Shown here piece by piece: positions 36,801-50,208 of a DNA stretch of 64,000 nucleotides. The position numbers and the translations under genes are program-made. Location: positions 7,133,501 to 7,197,500 of the forward strand of contig JAFFSR010000218.1 of assembly GCA_017163975.1 (NCBI GenBank), read 5' to 3'. The stretch's first letter is position 1. Every line of letters begins with the position of its first letter. The notes beneath the pieces were generated by a model that did no database searches, had not been told where the DNA came from, and was given only the letters and a program-made list of their open reading frames with translations. This stretch comes from Anastatus disparis. Lineage: Eukaryota > Arthropoda > Insecta > Hymenoptera > Eupelmidae.

Positions 36801-39800
36801 TATTTTAAATCACTTTTATCATCGAAATAAAATAATAATTTACTCAACGTTTGATTAATCCTTATACCTTTTCAAGCGTAAATATTGTTATTCTTCTTAA
36901 TGCATTTCAATTGAGAGAGAGAGAAAAAAAAATAATCGATTTTCATTCGAGCAAACGCTGTTTTATTTAAAGAGAAAATAATCAAACTCGACCGATATAC
37001 TTGGAATTTAAGTTAAAACAAAGCCTGCAGACCTTTAAACACCTGTGCGTGCTCATCTGTGTAATTTTCAAAGCTTTTCGAGGACAGTGCACTGACGTGC
37101 TCGATATTGTATGTGCACGTTTGTATAATCTTACGAAATACAGAGAGGTTCGATTGAAACAATTGATATGTGCACGAAGTTTTTTTTTTTTTTTTTAAAT
37201 GATTATGCATGTACAGTAAAATAGCGAGTATTGAATGACACAGAAATTTTTTATTCTGAAACTAGAAACGAGGAGCTGATGTAAATTAAAATTTGTTTTC
37301 TTATTAGGAATGATTGTAAATAAATTATTTGATTTGATAACCTTTTTAGTGAGTATAAAATTTGTTTTTAATATATTAAAATTGATCTGCACGAGCTTCG
37401 AGCATTTAAAATTTAAATTGAAAACTTAATATAATGCTTTGTTAAGATTAAAAAAATCCAATTTAATGCTTTGTGGTTTTATGTTAAAATTCAAAATATA
37501 CAAATTTAAATTTTTTAATGCAATATTATAAAAAAAAAGATTAATATTTTGTTTTATCATAAAAAGATAAGGAAATAAATTTCTTCTGACATTAACTACA
37601 TCCTATTAGCCAAAACAATCATAATGAATTTCATAAGTAGGCGCAACATATTGTAACCTTACTGTAACTTTTTTTTTCTGCAATTGAGGAAGTTTCTACA
37701 CGTATAAAATGCTTTTCTAAGATCGTGTTAAGTGCATATTCAAGTGCGTTTAATATTTTTTCTCGGAAGCTTACAAAGTGCAAGGGAAAATGTTTTATAA
37801 TTACATACTAAAAATTTTTTTGTTTAAATTCTAGAACCATAAAATTTTAAATGCTTTTCTTGAGATCCTGACTGAAGAGTGAGTTTTTTTGTGGTTATAG
37901 CATTCAAAGAATAAGAGCTTTAGATTAAGGTTTTATTAAACCAAAACTGGTTCAAAATCAGTTGTAAATACATTTGCTTTCCCATCGCGGATATAAACAA
38001 CATGAAGGCATCGCTGCAAACGTGATAAGCAGTAAAAACAAATTTTTAAAAAAATGATGAAAACTCGACGTTTTCCTTGAAAATCTTAGTATCCCCAGTA
38101 TGATTGAGCGATCGATAAAGAGCCTTGCACGCGCACTCGAAGAAAAAAAAAAAAAAATTGCGAAATCACGCGTACGTTAAAATAATGATAAGCTTGTGTG
38201 CGCAAGAGAGAAGCGAGAGGGGAAAAAGTCGAGTTGGTGAGCGCACTGTTGTTGCGGCGTCGTACTGTCTGCGAAGAACCGAGCCCCTTTTACGCTTTTG
38301 CAAATGAAAAAGAGGCTCGACTTTATTTTTATGATTTTAAAATAAATGCCTCTGAGCATTAGCATTTTTTTCAATTTAATCTCTTCGAGCTCTTTTTTTT
38401 TTATTTTTAGCATAAAAAATTTTTATGAATATAATAATGAAGTTTAATTTGACTAGAAAGTGTTGATGAAGCGGTTTTTTTAAATAAAAATGAACAAAGT
38501 AGTAAACTTAACATTCACGTTTTTTGTTTTGTAAGAAATTTGTCTGACTCAATCGCTTCTTTGACTAATAATACATGCTAATTTCCTATTTTTCTATCTT
38601 ATTTAATTTTATAACTCAAAATATTACATCAGTAATTTGAATCCCAGTTGAATTTATCAATTGGGTGATTTAATTTTACTCTGAATTGACGGCAAAATTA
38701 TATTTTATAAACGAAACAAGACTTGTAACAAAGTATTGATTACTTTGAAGTTAAAAATGTTATTAAATGTTCTTGATTTTGAAGAGTTAGCGAAATACTA
38801 GCATAAACAAATTTAGAATTCTGTTGGCAGGAGTCAAAGTGGTCGGAAGTCTATAAATTTTAGTTTTTTTTTTTTTGGGTTTGTATATTTGTATACACTT
38901 AAATTGTTTTGCCAACAATTTGTGACGCATTGGAATAAATTTTGAGCACATGTCAGGATTGAGGATCGCATGTAAATTTACTTGGTTCTTAATTGCTTCA
39001 TCTGTTAATTTCACTCGATCATGTTAGAATCGATATTAATAGTGTATTACGTAATTGTTACATTAATCTTAAATTATCATTGTATGAAAAACGATTTTTT
39101 CATCTATTGAAAATACGATAATTCAAAACCAATAACTCAATAGCCATGCTCGTTTCAATATTTCTAAATATATTATTCAAATTAATGTGATAATATTGAT
39201 AAATTGATGATAATCGTACAAATCTTATTACACACTCATTGCTACAGTACCAGTAAGTGTATTTAAAAATGATTAGTAAATAGTATGTGTATTAATAACC
39301 GGTTTATTAAAAAAAATCTTTAATAATTCATTCAGTGCTTGATTTTCCTTAGTTCAAGTTTAAAAAGCGTTTTAAACTTTATTTCAATGTATGTAGCACA
39401 ATTGAAAAAAAAGAGAATGGAAACTCACACTTTGCAATCACCCTATACACGTGAACAGTGTACACTTGTAAATTCACTTTGCTACAAGCTAAAGTGCCTC
39501 TCTTGTATCAAACGCAAAAAAAAAAACGACTCGCACTTGAAACACGCTGCTCACACATATACAAGTCGATGGTAATGTAATGGTCAGCATATATGTATAC
39601 ATTGCGTATAATAAAAGATGTAAATTTAATGAACTTACCATGACCATAATCAATGCTGGGCTGGGGTGGTACTTGGCTTTCAATAGCAGCTTGACTGAAG
39701 AGAAATATTGGATTGGTATCGGTTCCGGTGGCATAAGAGCAGACTCGTGAACTCGAGTCCAAACTCTCGCCACCGCTCATCAGCAGGACTTGTTGATGTG

Positions 39801-42800
39801 CTGCGACGCCGCATTCTCGTTCAATCGCTTCTTTCAGATCGGATACACTGTAAACAAAGAACAAAATTTATCATCGTTTCGAATGCATAACCAGAAAGTA
39901 CTGCTTTACAGTTTTTAATATTTAATTAATTAAAACAACAGCTTTATTTATTCACCTCGGATATTTCAATTTAATTGGGCTTTAAATTTATTCCACATGA
40001 ACGAAAAGATTTAGATGTACAAAAAGAAAAGTGTCAAGGACGTTTTGTAAAGCTCGGGATTGCTCTTTTACACATAAATATTAAAAGAAAATTGCTTTTT
40101 TTCTGGATAAACTTTCAGCATTTTGAAATAACACATCGAGATGTAAAGTTACATTAAAAAGTGATATTTTATTCCGAGAAAATAAATGACTTGAGAAATT
40201 AAGAGAGAAGAATGCAAAAAAGCAAAGGCTTTTAATAAAAGTTGTAATTTTATTTTATCCTGAAATTATGTGGGATGAACTTAATACAATAAATCCTAAA
40301 AGCCAGTAAATAAAATTATTTTATACACTTAATTTATTACGCAGTTGCGTATATATATGACATTGAAATTTATTGGGATGTTAACATGATTTTGACCTTG
40401 TGAAATAAAGTTTTTTTTTTATTTATATTACGGATTTTCTTTCTTTTTCTAAAGTATTTAATTTTTCAGTTTTGTAACCAGTATTATTTCTCTCTCTTTT
40501 TTTTACAAAGTTTTCATTTAAATCATATTTTTTATATAAAAAATCTCTCAGTCCTTGACATTAGCTTTTAATATTTAACGCCTTTATTTCTTTCTCGTTT
40601 TAAAAAAGAGATCTCTTTTTTCATGTCTTATATGATTCGGTTTTCAAAGTCCCGCTTATTCAACATTTTTTTTAATTAAACGGGTCAAAATTATGCACTG
40701 CGTTGTAATTTTATTTCTATATCTTTTTCTATCATTTGAGATGACACAATTTTTAATAAATTTAATTGAAAATTTAATTCTTTTAATAAATGGATATTAT
40801 AATTTTCTTAGAAACGTCATTAAAAAAAAAAAAATGAAAAGAAACATTGACAATCCGTTTCCTTTTCAAATAATAATAAACAAAATTACTTATATAAATA
40901 AGAACTTATCCTCCGTGTACGTGTATATAGTTCAATCGTTCGCATTGTGTAATTAGTTCTTATCCGCGTAAATTAGTGTTATACAGATTATTCTGCACTA
41001 AATTACATCATCATTCTACTCGTCTATTATTATAAAGACACAATATGCTTTTCGCTTAGACTATGAATACAAATGACCTAATTCTGCAATTTCTGAGCAA
41101 CTTATATACACACGAAACGCCTTCTGACAAACTCAAATTTCAAAACATTTGTTTTTTTTATTTTAAAATGATCACTTCTTTGGAAAAATAATATGCAATT
41201 TTGATAATTCTGATTATAAAATCGTTTTTTCAAGTTATTCCAAAGAGCTTGGCTCTTATGATCATTGAATTCATTTGCGCATGATTTCATGTGAGCTTTG
41301 ATGAATTGAAATTTCAATAATGTAATTTTGTTTAAACCTTATTACATACTTATTTAGTTTTTCCTAGTAGTTTTATCCAACGTATTAAACATTTCAATTA
41401 ATACGCTTGTTTTATATTTTTTTTTTTCAAATAAAAATTGCATTTAGCGGATTTTAATAACAGTAATTAAACATCGATAACAAAAGAATTATTAAAAATG
41501 TTTATCTAGACAATGAGAGCTAAATTTTAATGCAATGGGAGTATGGCAAAACAATAATTTTTGCTCGAAAAAATTACACGAGATATCAATCTCTTTATTA
41601 TTTTTAAATGGATGGGTGTAGAGAATTTTTCATTAGCTTTAACTATGCACTAATACACCGAGATTTTAATCGACTACGTATACGCCTGTTTACATAAGAG
41701 TCACTTTGAGTGCACTAGCCGCTTTTTTTTTCTTTTTTTTTTTGAAGAATGAGTCCTTGGTTGAAAATTTCTGCAAAGGAATATAGTCGTTCGTTGCTTG
41801 TGTATATAAGCTGAAGCATCCAAGGCTGTGCAAAATGCCGTGGAAAATTGATGATGATTCGTGGCACTTTATATTTATTGATGGGCTCGCGTACACTGGC
41901 GCGATGTATTGCAATTATTTTTTTCAATAAATTTTATTAGATCAACGAATATGAAAATTTCAAAGTATATCGATACTTTTAATAAAAAAAACTATGTAAT
42001 CGAGAGCAAAATTAAATTTTTTTTCTCCGGCTGTTTGAACCACGCTATGTTTTTCTTTTTCATATCTCCGATGATTAAGCGGTTCGAGTTCATTCTTTTT
42101 TTAACGGTCGTTATCTATAAGAGTCTACATAGAAACGTAAGTTTTTATTCTCTATAAACCAACATTTTTATTTACACGGTATCGTATATTTCAGATGTTA
42201 ATTTCGAACATTCCTTAATGTTATTTGCATAAAAAAAATTGTGGAATCTTTTTACTCTCTCAAACCCATACATCACTTTGTGTCATTCGTACATTGTATT
42301 GATCAATATTCAAACAATTTCCAACTTTTTTAGAATAATATAGTTACTTTGTCCTGATAAAAGTATATAAACCAACGAAATTCGTAAATATCATTCGTTT
42401 CAATTAAGAGCATATTGCCGTAAAAGTACTCTTGAAAAAATATTAGGCGATAAAATCGAGAACTGATAGATAAAAGGGATAGTTATAAAATGACTGTTTT
42501 ATCAGATACGAGAAGAAAAATCTTATCTAACAATAATCCACAGATTTTTAAAAATCAATAAACCCCGAAGATAATCCTCCTCGAAACGAGGCATCAATTA
42601 AACTGTTCCAATACTCGACTCGAGAAACTAAAACGAGAAAAATAAGCTTTGTTTAACCAAGCGCGTAACGCGTATACACAATAATAACAAAAAAAAAAAA
42701 GAGAACCGGAATAAGAACATAACCTTTTAGCTGCGCACGTGTTAACATTATCTTCATTCCCTATTCATGAAGCGAGTAACATCGCGCGATAAATATAATT

Positions 42801-45800
42801 CTACCTTCGAATTAAAAAAAAAAAAATACTTGAAAAGAAAAAAAAAAATCATAATGAAGAGAAGCCAAGCCTTATATTCTTTCCTTTAGCAATTTCATAA
42901 TTAATTATCTTGCCTCGAATATTCATGAAAAAAAAAGGAAGAAGTACAATGAAGAAAGAATAAAAAAAAAAAAAGAAAGAAGAATAAACCGAAGCTCTGC
43001 CGCACGTGCATTGGGTACACTTGCGTAAAAATTCATAAACAATGAGGTGAAATACGGAGTACACACTGAATATACATATTGTTGTTACTGTATATTATTT
43101 TATTGTAGGTGTTTTGATGGAATAATACCGTTTTGTTGCTATGTTAGATTCGTAATCTTTTTTCCGTTTTTTTTTTCTTTCTTTCTTTCTTTTTTTGCGT
43201 AAATATGTCGTGTTTTGCAAAGGATATTTAAATATTTGCTTTAAGCGCTGTCGGGTTTTTATTGTACTTTTAATTACTAATTATTAATTGCACGTTTAAT
43301 TATTCTATCTTTTGTTTTATTATGGCAAAATTTGTGTTTGGGCGTTTTGATAACACGTTATTTTAATAATTTAAAATTCAAAACTAAGTAATTTGTAAAT
43401 AAGGACTTTATATTGAAGATTATTGTGGTTTCATCATAACTTATTAAGCTTCGATTTCATCATTTAATAAATATAATGTTGATTTTTTTACAAATAAGTA
43501 ATCAATATTGTATCGTATTAAACAAACTAATCTTTAATTAATGAGAAACCTTTTACTCTTTTTAGATTGATTATATTACTAAATTTATTCTTGTACCACA
43601 ATGGTTTATAAATATAAGTTTTTGAATAATGACATTCATAATTTTATTAATAGTCTAATGTGTAATTGACGTAATTCACAAAAATAGACTATTTGCTTTA
43701 AAAACAATTTTAAATAAAAAAAAAGTACGTAAACAAAGTTAAATTTTTGTATATTTTAAATAGAATTTATGAGACGAGAAAAAGTTAATCTAACGGAACA
43801 CCGACAACCTGTTCTGAAAAGGTGTTAAAATATATTATTTTTTCTCGAAAATTTCAAAAGAAACCTATACGCTGAAAATTTTTCTTTGTTTCTTTTACTG
43901 CATTATAAACACAAGCACATTCATCTACAAAAAAATAAAATAAAAGAAAAAAGATACAGGTATAAGGAGAAAAAAAGGAGGAGAAAGGAAAACAAAATCG
44001 AACTGCAGAGTAGGGAGAGAGAGAGAGAGAGAAAAACTGTTCTGTTAATATACAAGAGAGTTCTCTTTTCGCCTTTATATATACACACGTCTATTGGGGC
44101 TTAGCGACCTGCTTGCAAACGCCTTATGCTGCTGTGTTAGTTGAATATACATAAAACTGCACTCTCTGTGTATGTATGTCCATGTGTTTTTGTATTATAC
44201 GCGTATGTTTGTTACGCCATACTATTTTAACGCCGACTGGATGCAGATGAGTTTTCGTGGATTTTCAATAGTGGATCACTCGAGAAATACGAAGATTATT
44301 ATTTTTTCTTTTGAAATATTCTTATTTTTTCAAGGAAATTAAATTTAATGATTATTTCAAGCTGTTTTTTGAATTGGAAAAGTATTTTTTGTTAATAAAT
44401 AAACAATTCTTTAAAAAATTATTTAAATATGAATATAGATGAAATAGGTCTATTTCCAAATGCATTGTCATGTTAATTTTTAAAAAGCCTCCCATTGAAA
44501 AAATGAGTTCACGATTCTTTTTTTTTCACTAACTATCCGCAAACTTATTTTTTTTACTTGGAAAAAGAAAAATTAACGTCCACCAAACAAGAATTATGCT
44601 CATAAACAATGGGTTTTCGTAGCTTATAATTTTTTTTTTTTTTCTAAAGTGCAAAACGATTGTTATATTTCATAAAATGTAGAATAATTGCCATTTTCTA
44701 GTGGAATAAGTTTTAGAGGCGCGATTTATTCGCAACGCTTTTAACGAGCAGTATGAAAATGGACGATTCTGAAGGAGAAAGTTGGAAAACAATAAAAACA
44801 TTTTTTTTTTCTTCGTTTTTCCATGCGAAAGTTATAGGCTAACGGATTATTCTCGAGTTGGAATTAAAGTGAACAATCGATATTAAAAAAATAAAATAAA
44901 GAGACGTGATCGTTTGTTTATCTTTATTGTCGTTTTCCATGCAACTTATATTGTTATGTAAGTTTTTCAAAAATGTAATTTGGAAAAAAAAAATTTTATT
45001 TTAATAACGTCGATAGTGACGTAGAATATCGTGAGCTAATTAATTTTATCAGTTGAACAAAAATTAGTGAGTAAAGGTTAATAACTTTGTTATTATTTAA
45101 TTTTGAAAATTGACGTCATTAATTTGCGCTTTAATTTTCAACTTTTTATTTGTGCAATTTATCTCTTTTGCAGGGAAAGTTTATAATTCCTTAAACATTT
45201 TCTTAGAACAATTTTAGTCTTATTATTATTTTTTTTATTTTTTAATTAATTTTAATTAACAAACGTACAAACTTTAGAAAAAAGTAATTAATGATGGTCT
45301 TTATTTATCCAATAATTATTGGTATAATATATAACTAAAAAAGTTTACTTTTATGCATTGGTACATTCTATATTTGATCTCAATTTATTTTAATTCTTCA
45401 ACACGACGGTATCAGAGAGGAGAAAGTTAATTAAATTAATTATTTTTCTGCATCAAAGAATTTATCAATAGTTTTTTATTAATTTTTCCTGATGATGTAT
45501 GCTTAAGCGATTTACTTATTGACATTTTAGAAGATATTCTTTTCTATAAACTGTTGTTAAAGTCATTAATCATTGTAATATGGAAAATTTTTAGTATGAA
45601 TCTATAAATAAAGAAATTTTACTTCAAATTTTTTTTTTTTTTTTAATTATTTACGAAGCAAGAGCTCCATTTATTAGTCTTTGTACAAATTTTAAAAAAT
45701 TTTTATTTAAAAAAAAAAAAAAAAAATTTCAAATAAATCGTTACTAGAACCATCTACTAATTACGCGTTTGAAAGTTTTCAAGATGTCCTACATAAAATT

Positions 45801-48800
45801 ATTGGCCATTATCTTCGAGGCAAAAAAGAGAATGATAAAAATAGTGAAAAAGATTTCATTCAAAAGCATCATAGAAAAGTTTAAGAGAGTCGTCATTGTC
45901 TTTAGACCGAAGTCGATATTACCGCTCTCTTTACCTACTAATCACTGGAAATCAATGAAAAAAAAAGAGGAAAAAAATGTAGAGAAAAAATAATATTGTC
46001 AACGAGCTCGCAAGTGGTCTGATTTACAATGTCTATAAAGGAGAGATTTTTGATTTATTGCTTTTTATACGATTAAGGTTGCATGAGGTACATACGGCTT
46101 GGATCAGAAGTTAATCTCATTTTAAATATGGTCGTTTTTTCATAATTATATGACGAAATTTCAAATATTTGAGTTAATAAATCAGTAATGAGTATCAAAG
46201 TAAATAATTTTACTTTAAACACTCTAAAATCATGCAAAGACAAACAATTAAAAGTTATTTTGTAATTTATTGAATAAGTTGAAACAAGTGTTTTTGTTTC
46301 CAACTGTATGAGATTATTTTCTTTTGCTGTAGTTTGTCCGTGCTTTATATTTTTGGTTTAACATTCTTCGTTAATCGAGTCACGAATTTTAATTTCTTTA
46401 ATTTTTTTTCTTTAGCAAATTATCGTTTTTTATAGAAAATATGCATTTAAATGGTGAATTACGATTGAAATCTATAATTTCTAACATTAAAAAAATTTAT
46501 TAGTTGTAAAAATGTTCGTGAGTCATGAACTTGATGAACCGAGCTCAAAAGTGCTAAAAAAGGAAAAGTTGATAGTACTCGTTTTATTACACAAGTAAAA
46601 ATAATTTCCCTAACTTGGTTTTTCCTTTGTAATTCTGTAACCATTTTCAACTTTTACATTTTTATACATTTTTTTAAATTTTATGAACTCAAAAATAAAA
46701 AATTTACCCTTAAATTTAAAAAATTAACCAATTTTTAAATCTGATTAACCTTTAACACAAACTGTACACCTTATAAAAATTCTAAGTCCGACCAAAGATG
46801 AATTTCTTTGTTTCTTTTTTCATGCTTAATTATTAATCTCAACTCTTCTTTACATTAATAATAGATACAACGACAGTAAAACGCGTTATCGCAAAGTTTT
46901 ATGTTTTGTTATTGTTTGCTCCTTAAGATAAAAGTTCACAATAAAAATCGCGCTCTAGTTACATTACAAATACAGACGGTACATACGTATAGATATGCGT
47001 TTAAGAATTTATTAAACTGTTTATTAAAGGGAGATTTTTACGCCGTGGATGATTTAAAAAATTAACGTTAAATTTCATTGACCTTGTTTTTGACGTTGTT
47101 AAACAGTGCGGTATAAATTATCTTTTTTTTTTTTTTCAATTTTTTCGTTAATATTTAACTGATAAAAGTAATTACGCTCGAGGAAGAAAAAAAATTCTGC
47201 GTTGAAATAATAAATATTTATTGTTCGCTAAAAGTTGACTCACGTATCTTTAGTCATCGAACTCAACTGTCTTGCCAATTTTTCTTTTCTTTTTTTTTTT
47301 TTTCTTTCAAACCGCAAAAAAAAAGAGTTTAAAAAGAATAATAATCAAGCCGTCTACTTTATTTAAATTGAAGCGTTGATGTAATTTCTGTTTTTAGTTA
47401 GTTTGAAAGTTGAAAAACAAAGGAAGAGAAATCGATTTTTCTTTGTGCAGTTTGTTTTGAAAAAAAAAAAAAAAAAAAATAGAGAACTTGAACTTGAAAT
47501 GCAATTTTTAATAGAAACGTTTAGGAAAAAATCAATCACACTTGTGAAGGTATTGCTTTATTAATACCGTGATGCTTTGGAAATTATAATTCACTTAAAA
47601 CTTTTACTAAAAACTATCAAACCGCTGATTGTTTTTGGTCACTGCGGTAAAAAAGAAAAAATGATAAATCATCAAATTTTGTTTCTTTTGTCTAAGAATT
47701 TCTTAAATTATAACTTTTTATTATAAAAGTATAAATGAATGAGTTAATAAACTTCATCTGATTCGTTACAATCTCATTCAGATACAAATTAACTTGATTT
47801 AAAATATCATGAAAACGTGTGAAACGATAAATCCAAAAACACGTGAAAATATTTCATTAACCGTCGGCGCAAAATATCGTGAGCGATAAAATTTTAAAAT
47901 CATCGGATTCCGGCATGCTCTACATACTCTTGGTCGGATTTTCAAAAAAATTGGACCCGTTCCATCTATCTCGTTGAGAGCCAAGGAGCGCGCAACTTGC
48001 AATCGGTAATTTTCCCTCGCTTTTGACTATACTTTTTTTAAACAAAAACAAAAGGAAATGTTATTAAAAGCTAAATGAAGCTGATATAAAAAAAATTTAT
48101 TTTAAAGTTGATAATATTATTCTTAGTGTTAAATGATTATAAAATAAAATCGCGTCTTGGAAACCAAGCTAAGTTTGCTAGAAGTTTTAGTTTAAAATAA
48201 AAAATTTAACATATATTATTTAATTAAAATTATTATACTTTGAATATAATTTCTTTTATATTAAGAACAAAAATCTGAAAGTTGATTTTTTTTAATATAA
48301 GTAAATTTATTTAATAAAATTATTCAAAAACTAATTCCATTAACCTGAAACAAATTTCGTAAACAAGCATGCAAATCTAATTAAATTAAAAAAAGAAAAA
48401 TCAGAAATAACAACGGTATTTTTCGTTCCTTTTACTTTTTCATCAATATATAATAATATAAAGAGCAGCATTAGCTCGGGGTTGATAAGCTTGTGTGTAT
48501 GTATGTGTGCACTGGTCTATAACCCTATTAACCGTTCGTGTTACGAAAGAGTGTCGTAAAAAGCGCGTTAAAGCATATACGCTAGAAGAATCGAAACTGC
48601 CAGCGGGCTTTTGCTCACGATATTCATGCATTATAACTTCGAAGACCAATGAAATCACGGCTATATACAGTTTTTCTCTTTTCTTATTCTTTCTAGCTTC
48701 TTTTTTTTCCTTCTTTCCTTTCATGTCGTATCGCATTGACGACAGTTTTTACTGTGCTACGCGATACGATTTACGTACATACGTGTATGTATATGCGTGT

Positions 48801-50208
48801 ACATGTGCAAGTGTACGTGTGTACGTTGGAAGAAAGTGAGATAAGGTTGAAGGGTGAAGTAGGTATAAAATTACGTTTTGGTTTTGTAAAAGTAAAGTTG
48901 ATTGTTTTCTTTGAAGACTGTTTCGTTTTTTGATGTACAAATTATTTGTGTTTGAATAACAAAGATACTATCAATTAATAAACAGCATTAAATATTGCAA
49001 TGTAGTTAATTGTGTAAAAGTTGACATTAGTCATGGAGAGCTAATAAACTTTTATTTCTTTTTCTCTACTGACGTAAGAATTTTATTAACTGTTTGACGT
49101 GTAATTTAAAAAAATAAAATATAAAAATAAAAGTGTGAATAAAAAAAATTTTGAAAATTTATTTTCTATTATTGAATTGAAATTAAATTTCTTTAATTTA
49201 AATTTGTTTGAATATAATTTTTATTAATATAATATTGCAAAAAATGTATTTTTCAATAGACATAAAATTTATTTTAAAATTACTAACGATGAAATAAAAT
49301 AAAATTGTTTATTTTCTCACATTGAGGTAGGTATACATAAATGAATATAGTAAATAAACTAAGAGGAAAAAAAATTAGCGATGTTAATGTGTGTGCAATG
49401 AACCAGGCAGAGACAAGTAGAATCAAGTTTATTATCTATTCGGATCATCTGGTGTTAAGGAGATCAAAGTATATGCAAGTATTAAACCATTGATTATATT
49501 ATATCTATCATCTATGTTGTACTTTTCTATCGTATGTCCTACATTTATTGCATTTCCTTGTCTCTCTGAATAGTTTATGCTAGTTAAGATGAGATTTTAT
49601 TTTCAAAACAAACTAGCTTATATGAGAAATTTAAAAGTTGCACAATCAAGAAAACTTACCTTACCAAAATTTTATTTCAAAAATAAAGTTTAAAATTTTT
49701 AAAATATTTATTAATTTTATCGTAATGTTAATATTAATAAAAAAGTTTTATTCCAGAAACTAGATATTGTACTAGACACAGAAATTGTAAATAGTATATG
49801 ATCGAATAAATTATGAATCAAGATTAGATAAATTGTAAACTGATCCATATGATGGATTTTTTTGTATACTGGTTTATTGATAAATAAATTTTCAACAATT
49901 AAAAATTATGTCATCCAATTTAATATTTTTATAAACTAAATTTATATAGTTGTTTTAATTAATTATATTTGCAATTTTTAATACTAAAATTATTAGAGCA
50001 TATCATAACTACTCCGAGCAAAGTGAAATTTAATGTTGATCGTAATAAAACTACACTTGTTTTAATCATTAACAATATAATATTTATGTTGTAGCAATAA
50101 ATAAATTCTTAATAAGTTGTAGTAATAAAAAAACACTTACTTCTGCAGAACGAACTTAACGTCGAAGGTGATGGTGGTGCCAGTATCAACGTGGAAAACG
50201 TAGAGCAT
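18113..50208 (-). CDS. RB1CC1: FIP200 / RB1CC1 (insect Atg17), autophagy-initiation scaffold
   Basis: Scaffold of the Atg1/ULK1-Atg13 kinase complex that starts autophagosome formation in the cytoplasm. Fourteen coding exons, minus strand: 50208-50141, 39847-39639, 28947-28659, 27065-26744, 25867-25589, 25491-25084, 24883-24669, 24423-23895, 21920-21505, 21356-21047, 20966-20604, 20168-19853, 18830-18376, 18211-18113. All junctions are GT-AG and every phase agrees, giving 4278 nt or 1425 residues, between fly Atg17 and human FIP200 in length. The start MLYVFHVDTGTTITFD matches the family N-terminus, and CSYATGTDTNPIFLF is highly conserved. The context at the ATG (GAAAATGC) is good. The C-terminus holds the Claw domain with NRYRVPQGTKFYRVRV. 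The largest introns are 10.3 and 10.7 kb. An extra 66-nt in-phase cassette may lie at 22676-22611. No frameshift or internal stop is seen. Orthology is secure; exon edges were set by eye. Confidence 0.94.
19265..19299. repeat. Short near-perfect hairpin in FIP200 intron 12
   Basis: CATCGAATTCTGT and ACAGGATTCGATG pair over 13 bp, with one G-T, around a 9-nt loop. Confidence 0.7.
19453..19578. repeat. Long foldback inverted repeat in FIP200 intron 12
   Basis: The left arm TGCTGTTCAATGATGTTAAA and onward pairs with the right-arm complement built around GTTAACACCATTGAACAGTA. The arms are roughly 50 bases and imperfect, with outer TTACAG/CTGTGAA similarity. It is probably a foldback MITE or its remains. 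No coding capacity. Confidence 0.65.
19853..21920 (-). other. RB1CC1: FIP200 long coiled-coil region (exons 9-12)
   Basis: Residues 774-1241 are rich in Glu, Lys, Leu and Gln with heptad-like spacing (for example KELDEAKLLEINSLKNSL, LEEECR-type stretches and KVDALKLDNKRLTSEL). Exons are 21920-21505, 21356-21047, 20966-20604 and 20168-19853. In the family this rod joins the N-terminal scaffold to the Claw and mediates self-association. Cysteine is almost absent. Confidence 0.9.
20471..20535. repeat. Two adjacent hairpins in FIP200 intron 11
   Basis: CTTGAAAAAT/ATTTTTCAAG is perfect with a 4-nt loop (20471-20494). It is followed by TTCCTTGAA/TTCAAGGAA (20506-20514 and 20527-20535). The two share the TTGAA/TTCAA core and may derive from one foldback repeat. 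Confidence 0.7.
22611..22676 (-). other. RB1CC1: Candidate 66-nt cassette exon of FIP200
   Basis: On the minus strand a long pyrimidine tract ends TTTTTTTCAG. Next come 22 open codons (beginning DSCRRTISPH, ending LPIIHS), then the donor GTATGT. It sits in the 1974-nt intron between coding exons 8 and 9, which both join in phase 0, so inclusion adds exactly 22 residues without disturbing the frame. It is far less AT-rich than its surroundings. It would lie between the Ser-rich linker and the coiled coil. Seen: splice signals, phase and composition. Inferred: use as an exon. Confidence 0.5.
23423..23721. mobile_element. Foldback MITE with CTCTCTAAATATA-type ends
   Basis: A 299-bp element in FIP200 intron 8. 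Its ends are CTCTCTAAATATA and TATATTTAAAGAG, each flanked by TA (23421-23422, 23722-23723). Internal segments also pair: CCACTGAA with TTCAGTGG, AAATCGCT with AGCGATTT, and TTTGAAATCAATGAGG with CCTCACTGATTTCAAA. Nearly the whole element can therefore fold on itself. No coding capacity. It is distinct from the 5.1-kb MITE. Confidence 0.8.
23895..24883 (-). other. RB1CC1: FIP200 Ser-rich linker with LIR-type motif (exons 7-8)
   Basis: Residues 526-773: a disordered Ser/Gln/Pro-rich linker between the Atg17-like part and the coiled coil. Exon 8 opens with GCFESETDTEEFEKI. Its acidic residues followed by F609-E-K-I612 (24389-24378) fit an Atg8/LC3-interacting region. Human FIP200 is known to carry an LIR in its linker. 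Phospho-type SP sites (NRSPSF, SPLTECVEYN, TPSPKS) are frequent. Confidence 0.75.
25084..28947 (-). other. RB1CC1: FIP200 Atg17-like scaffold region (exons 3-6)
   Basis: About residues 93-525, mostly helical. Recognisable blocks are RSKLAEKVCTLAREQ, CERLVHDQHLMQQGWAAV, ANLEDITQPFQ, LRTLEKIPILPAL, VRCAIEGATKQDMKEIKGL and NIHRRLKWIMYVENKI. The block HDxHLxxQGWAA is strongly conserved in animal FIP200. This part binds Atg13/Atg101 in the family. Exons are 28947-28659, 27065-26744, 25867-25589 and 25491-25084. Confidence 0.9.
27752..27793. repeat. 18-bp hairpin flanked by direct repeats in FIP200 intron 3
   Basis: ATGCAAGCATCTCTGTAT and ATACAGAGGTGCTTGCAT pair along 18 bp (one G-T) around a 6-nt loop. 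A 12-bp direct repeat CATACGGAAGTT lies on both sides (27697-27708 and 27819-27830). Confidence 0.8.
32330..32440. promoter_or_regulatory. CpG-rich island with E-box in FIP200 intron 2
   Basis: A short island far less AT-rich than its surroundings. GTCACGTG at 32377-32384 matches eight of ten positions of the CLEAR element (GTCACGTGAC) bound by TFEB/Mitf at lysosome and autophagy genes. It is followed directly by CTCGAG CTCGAG. Function is inferred only. Confidence 0.35.
38280..38319. repeat. Hairpin at the edge of a CpG-rich island
   Basis: CGAGCCCCTTTT pairs with AAAAGAGGCTCG over 12 bases with one mismatch. It closes a GC-richer segment (about 38100-38320) in FIP200 intron 2. Confidence 0.6.
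39639..50208 (-). other. RB1CC1: FIP200 ubiquitin-like N-terminus (exons 1-2) across a 10.3-kb intron
   Basis: Residues 1-92. Exon 1 (50208-50141) encodes MLYVFHVDTGTTITFDVKF. Exon 2 (39847-39639) encodes VSDLKEAIERECGVAAHQQV, LLMSGGESL and CSYATGTDTNPIFLF. The join at phase 2 creates an Asn codon. The intron 39848-50140 is AT-rich, with a (GA)n run at 44014-44032 and scattered CACGTG sites. I saw no nested gene in it. Confidence 0.88.

Larger units (their letters stand above)
28948..39638 (-). other. FIP200 intron 2 (10.7 kb)
   Basis: Mostly AT-rich. No nested protein gene is supported. Richer islands occur at about 29930-30150, at 32330-32440 (with GTCACGTG and CTCGAGCTCGAG) and at 38100-38320 (CpG-rich, ending in a 12-bp hairpin at 38280-38319). 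An (AC)-rich microsatellite lies at 34997-35022. The islands may be intronic enhancers or minor promoters. Confidence 0.6.
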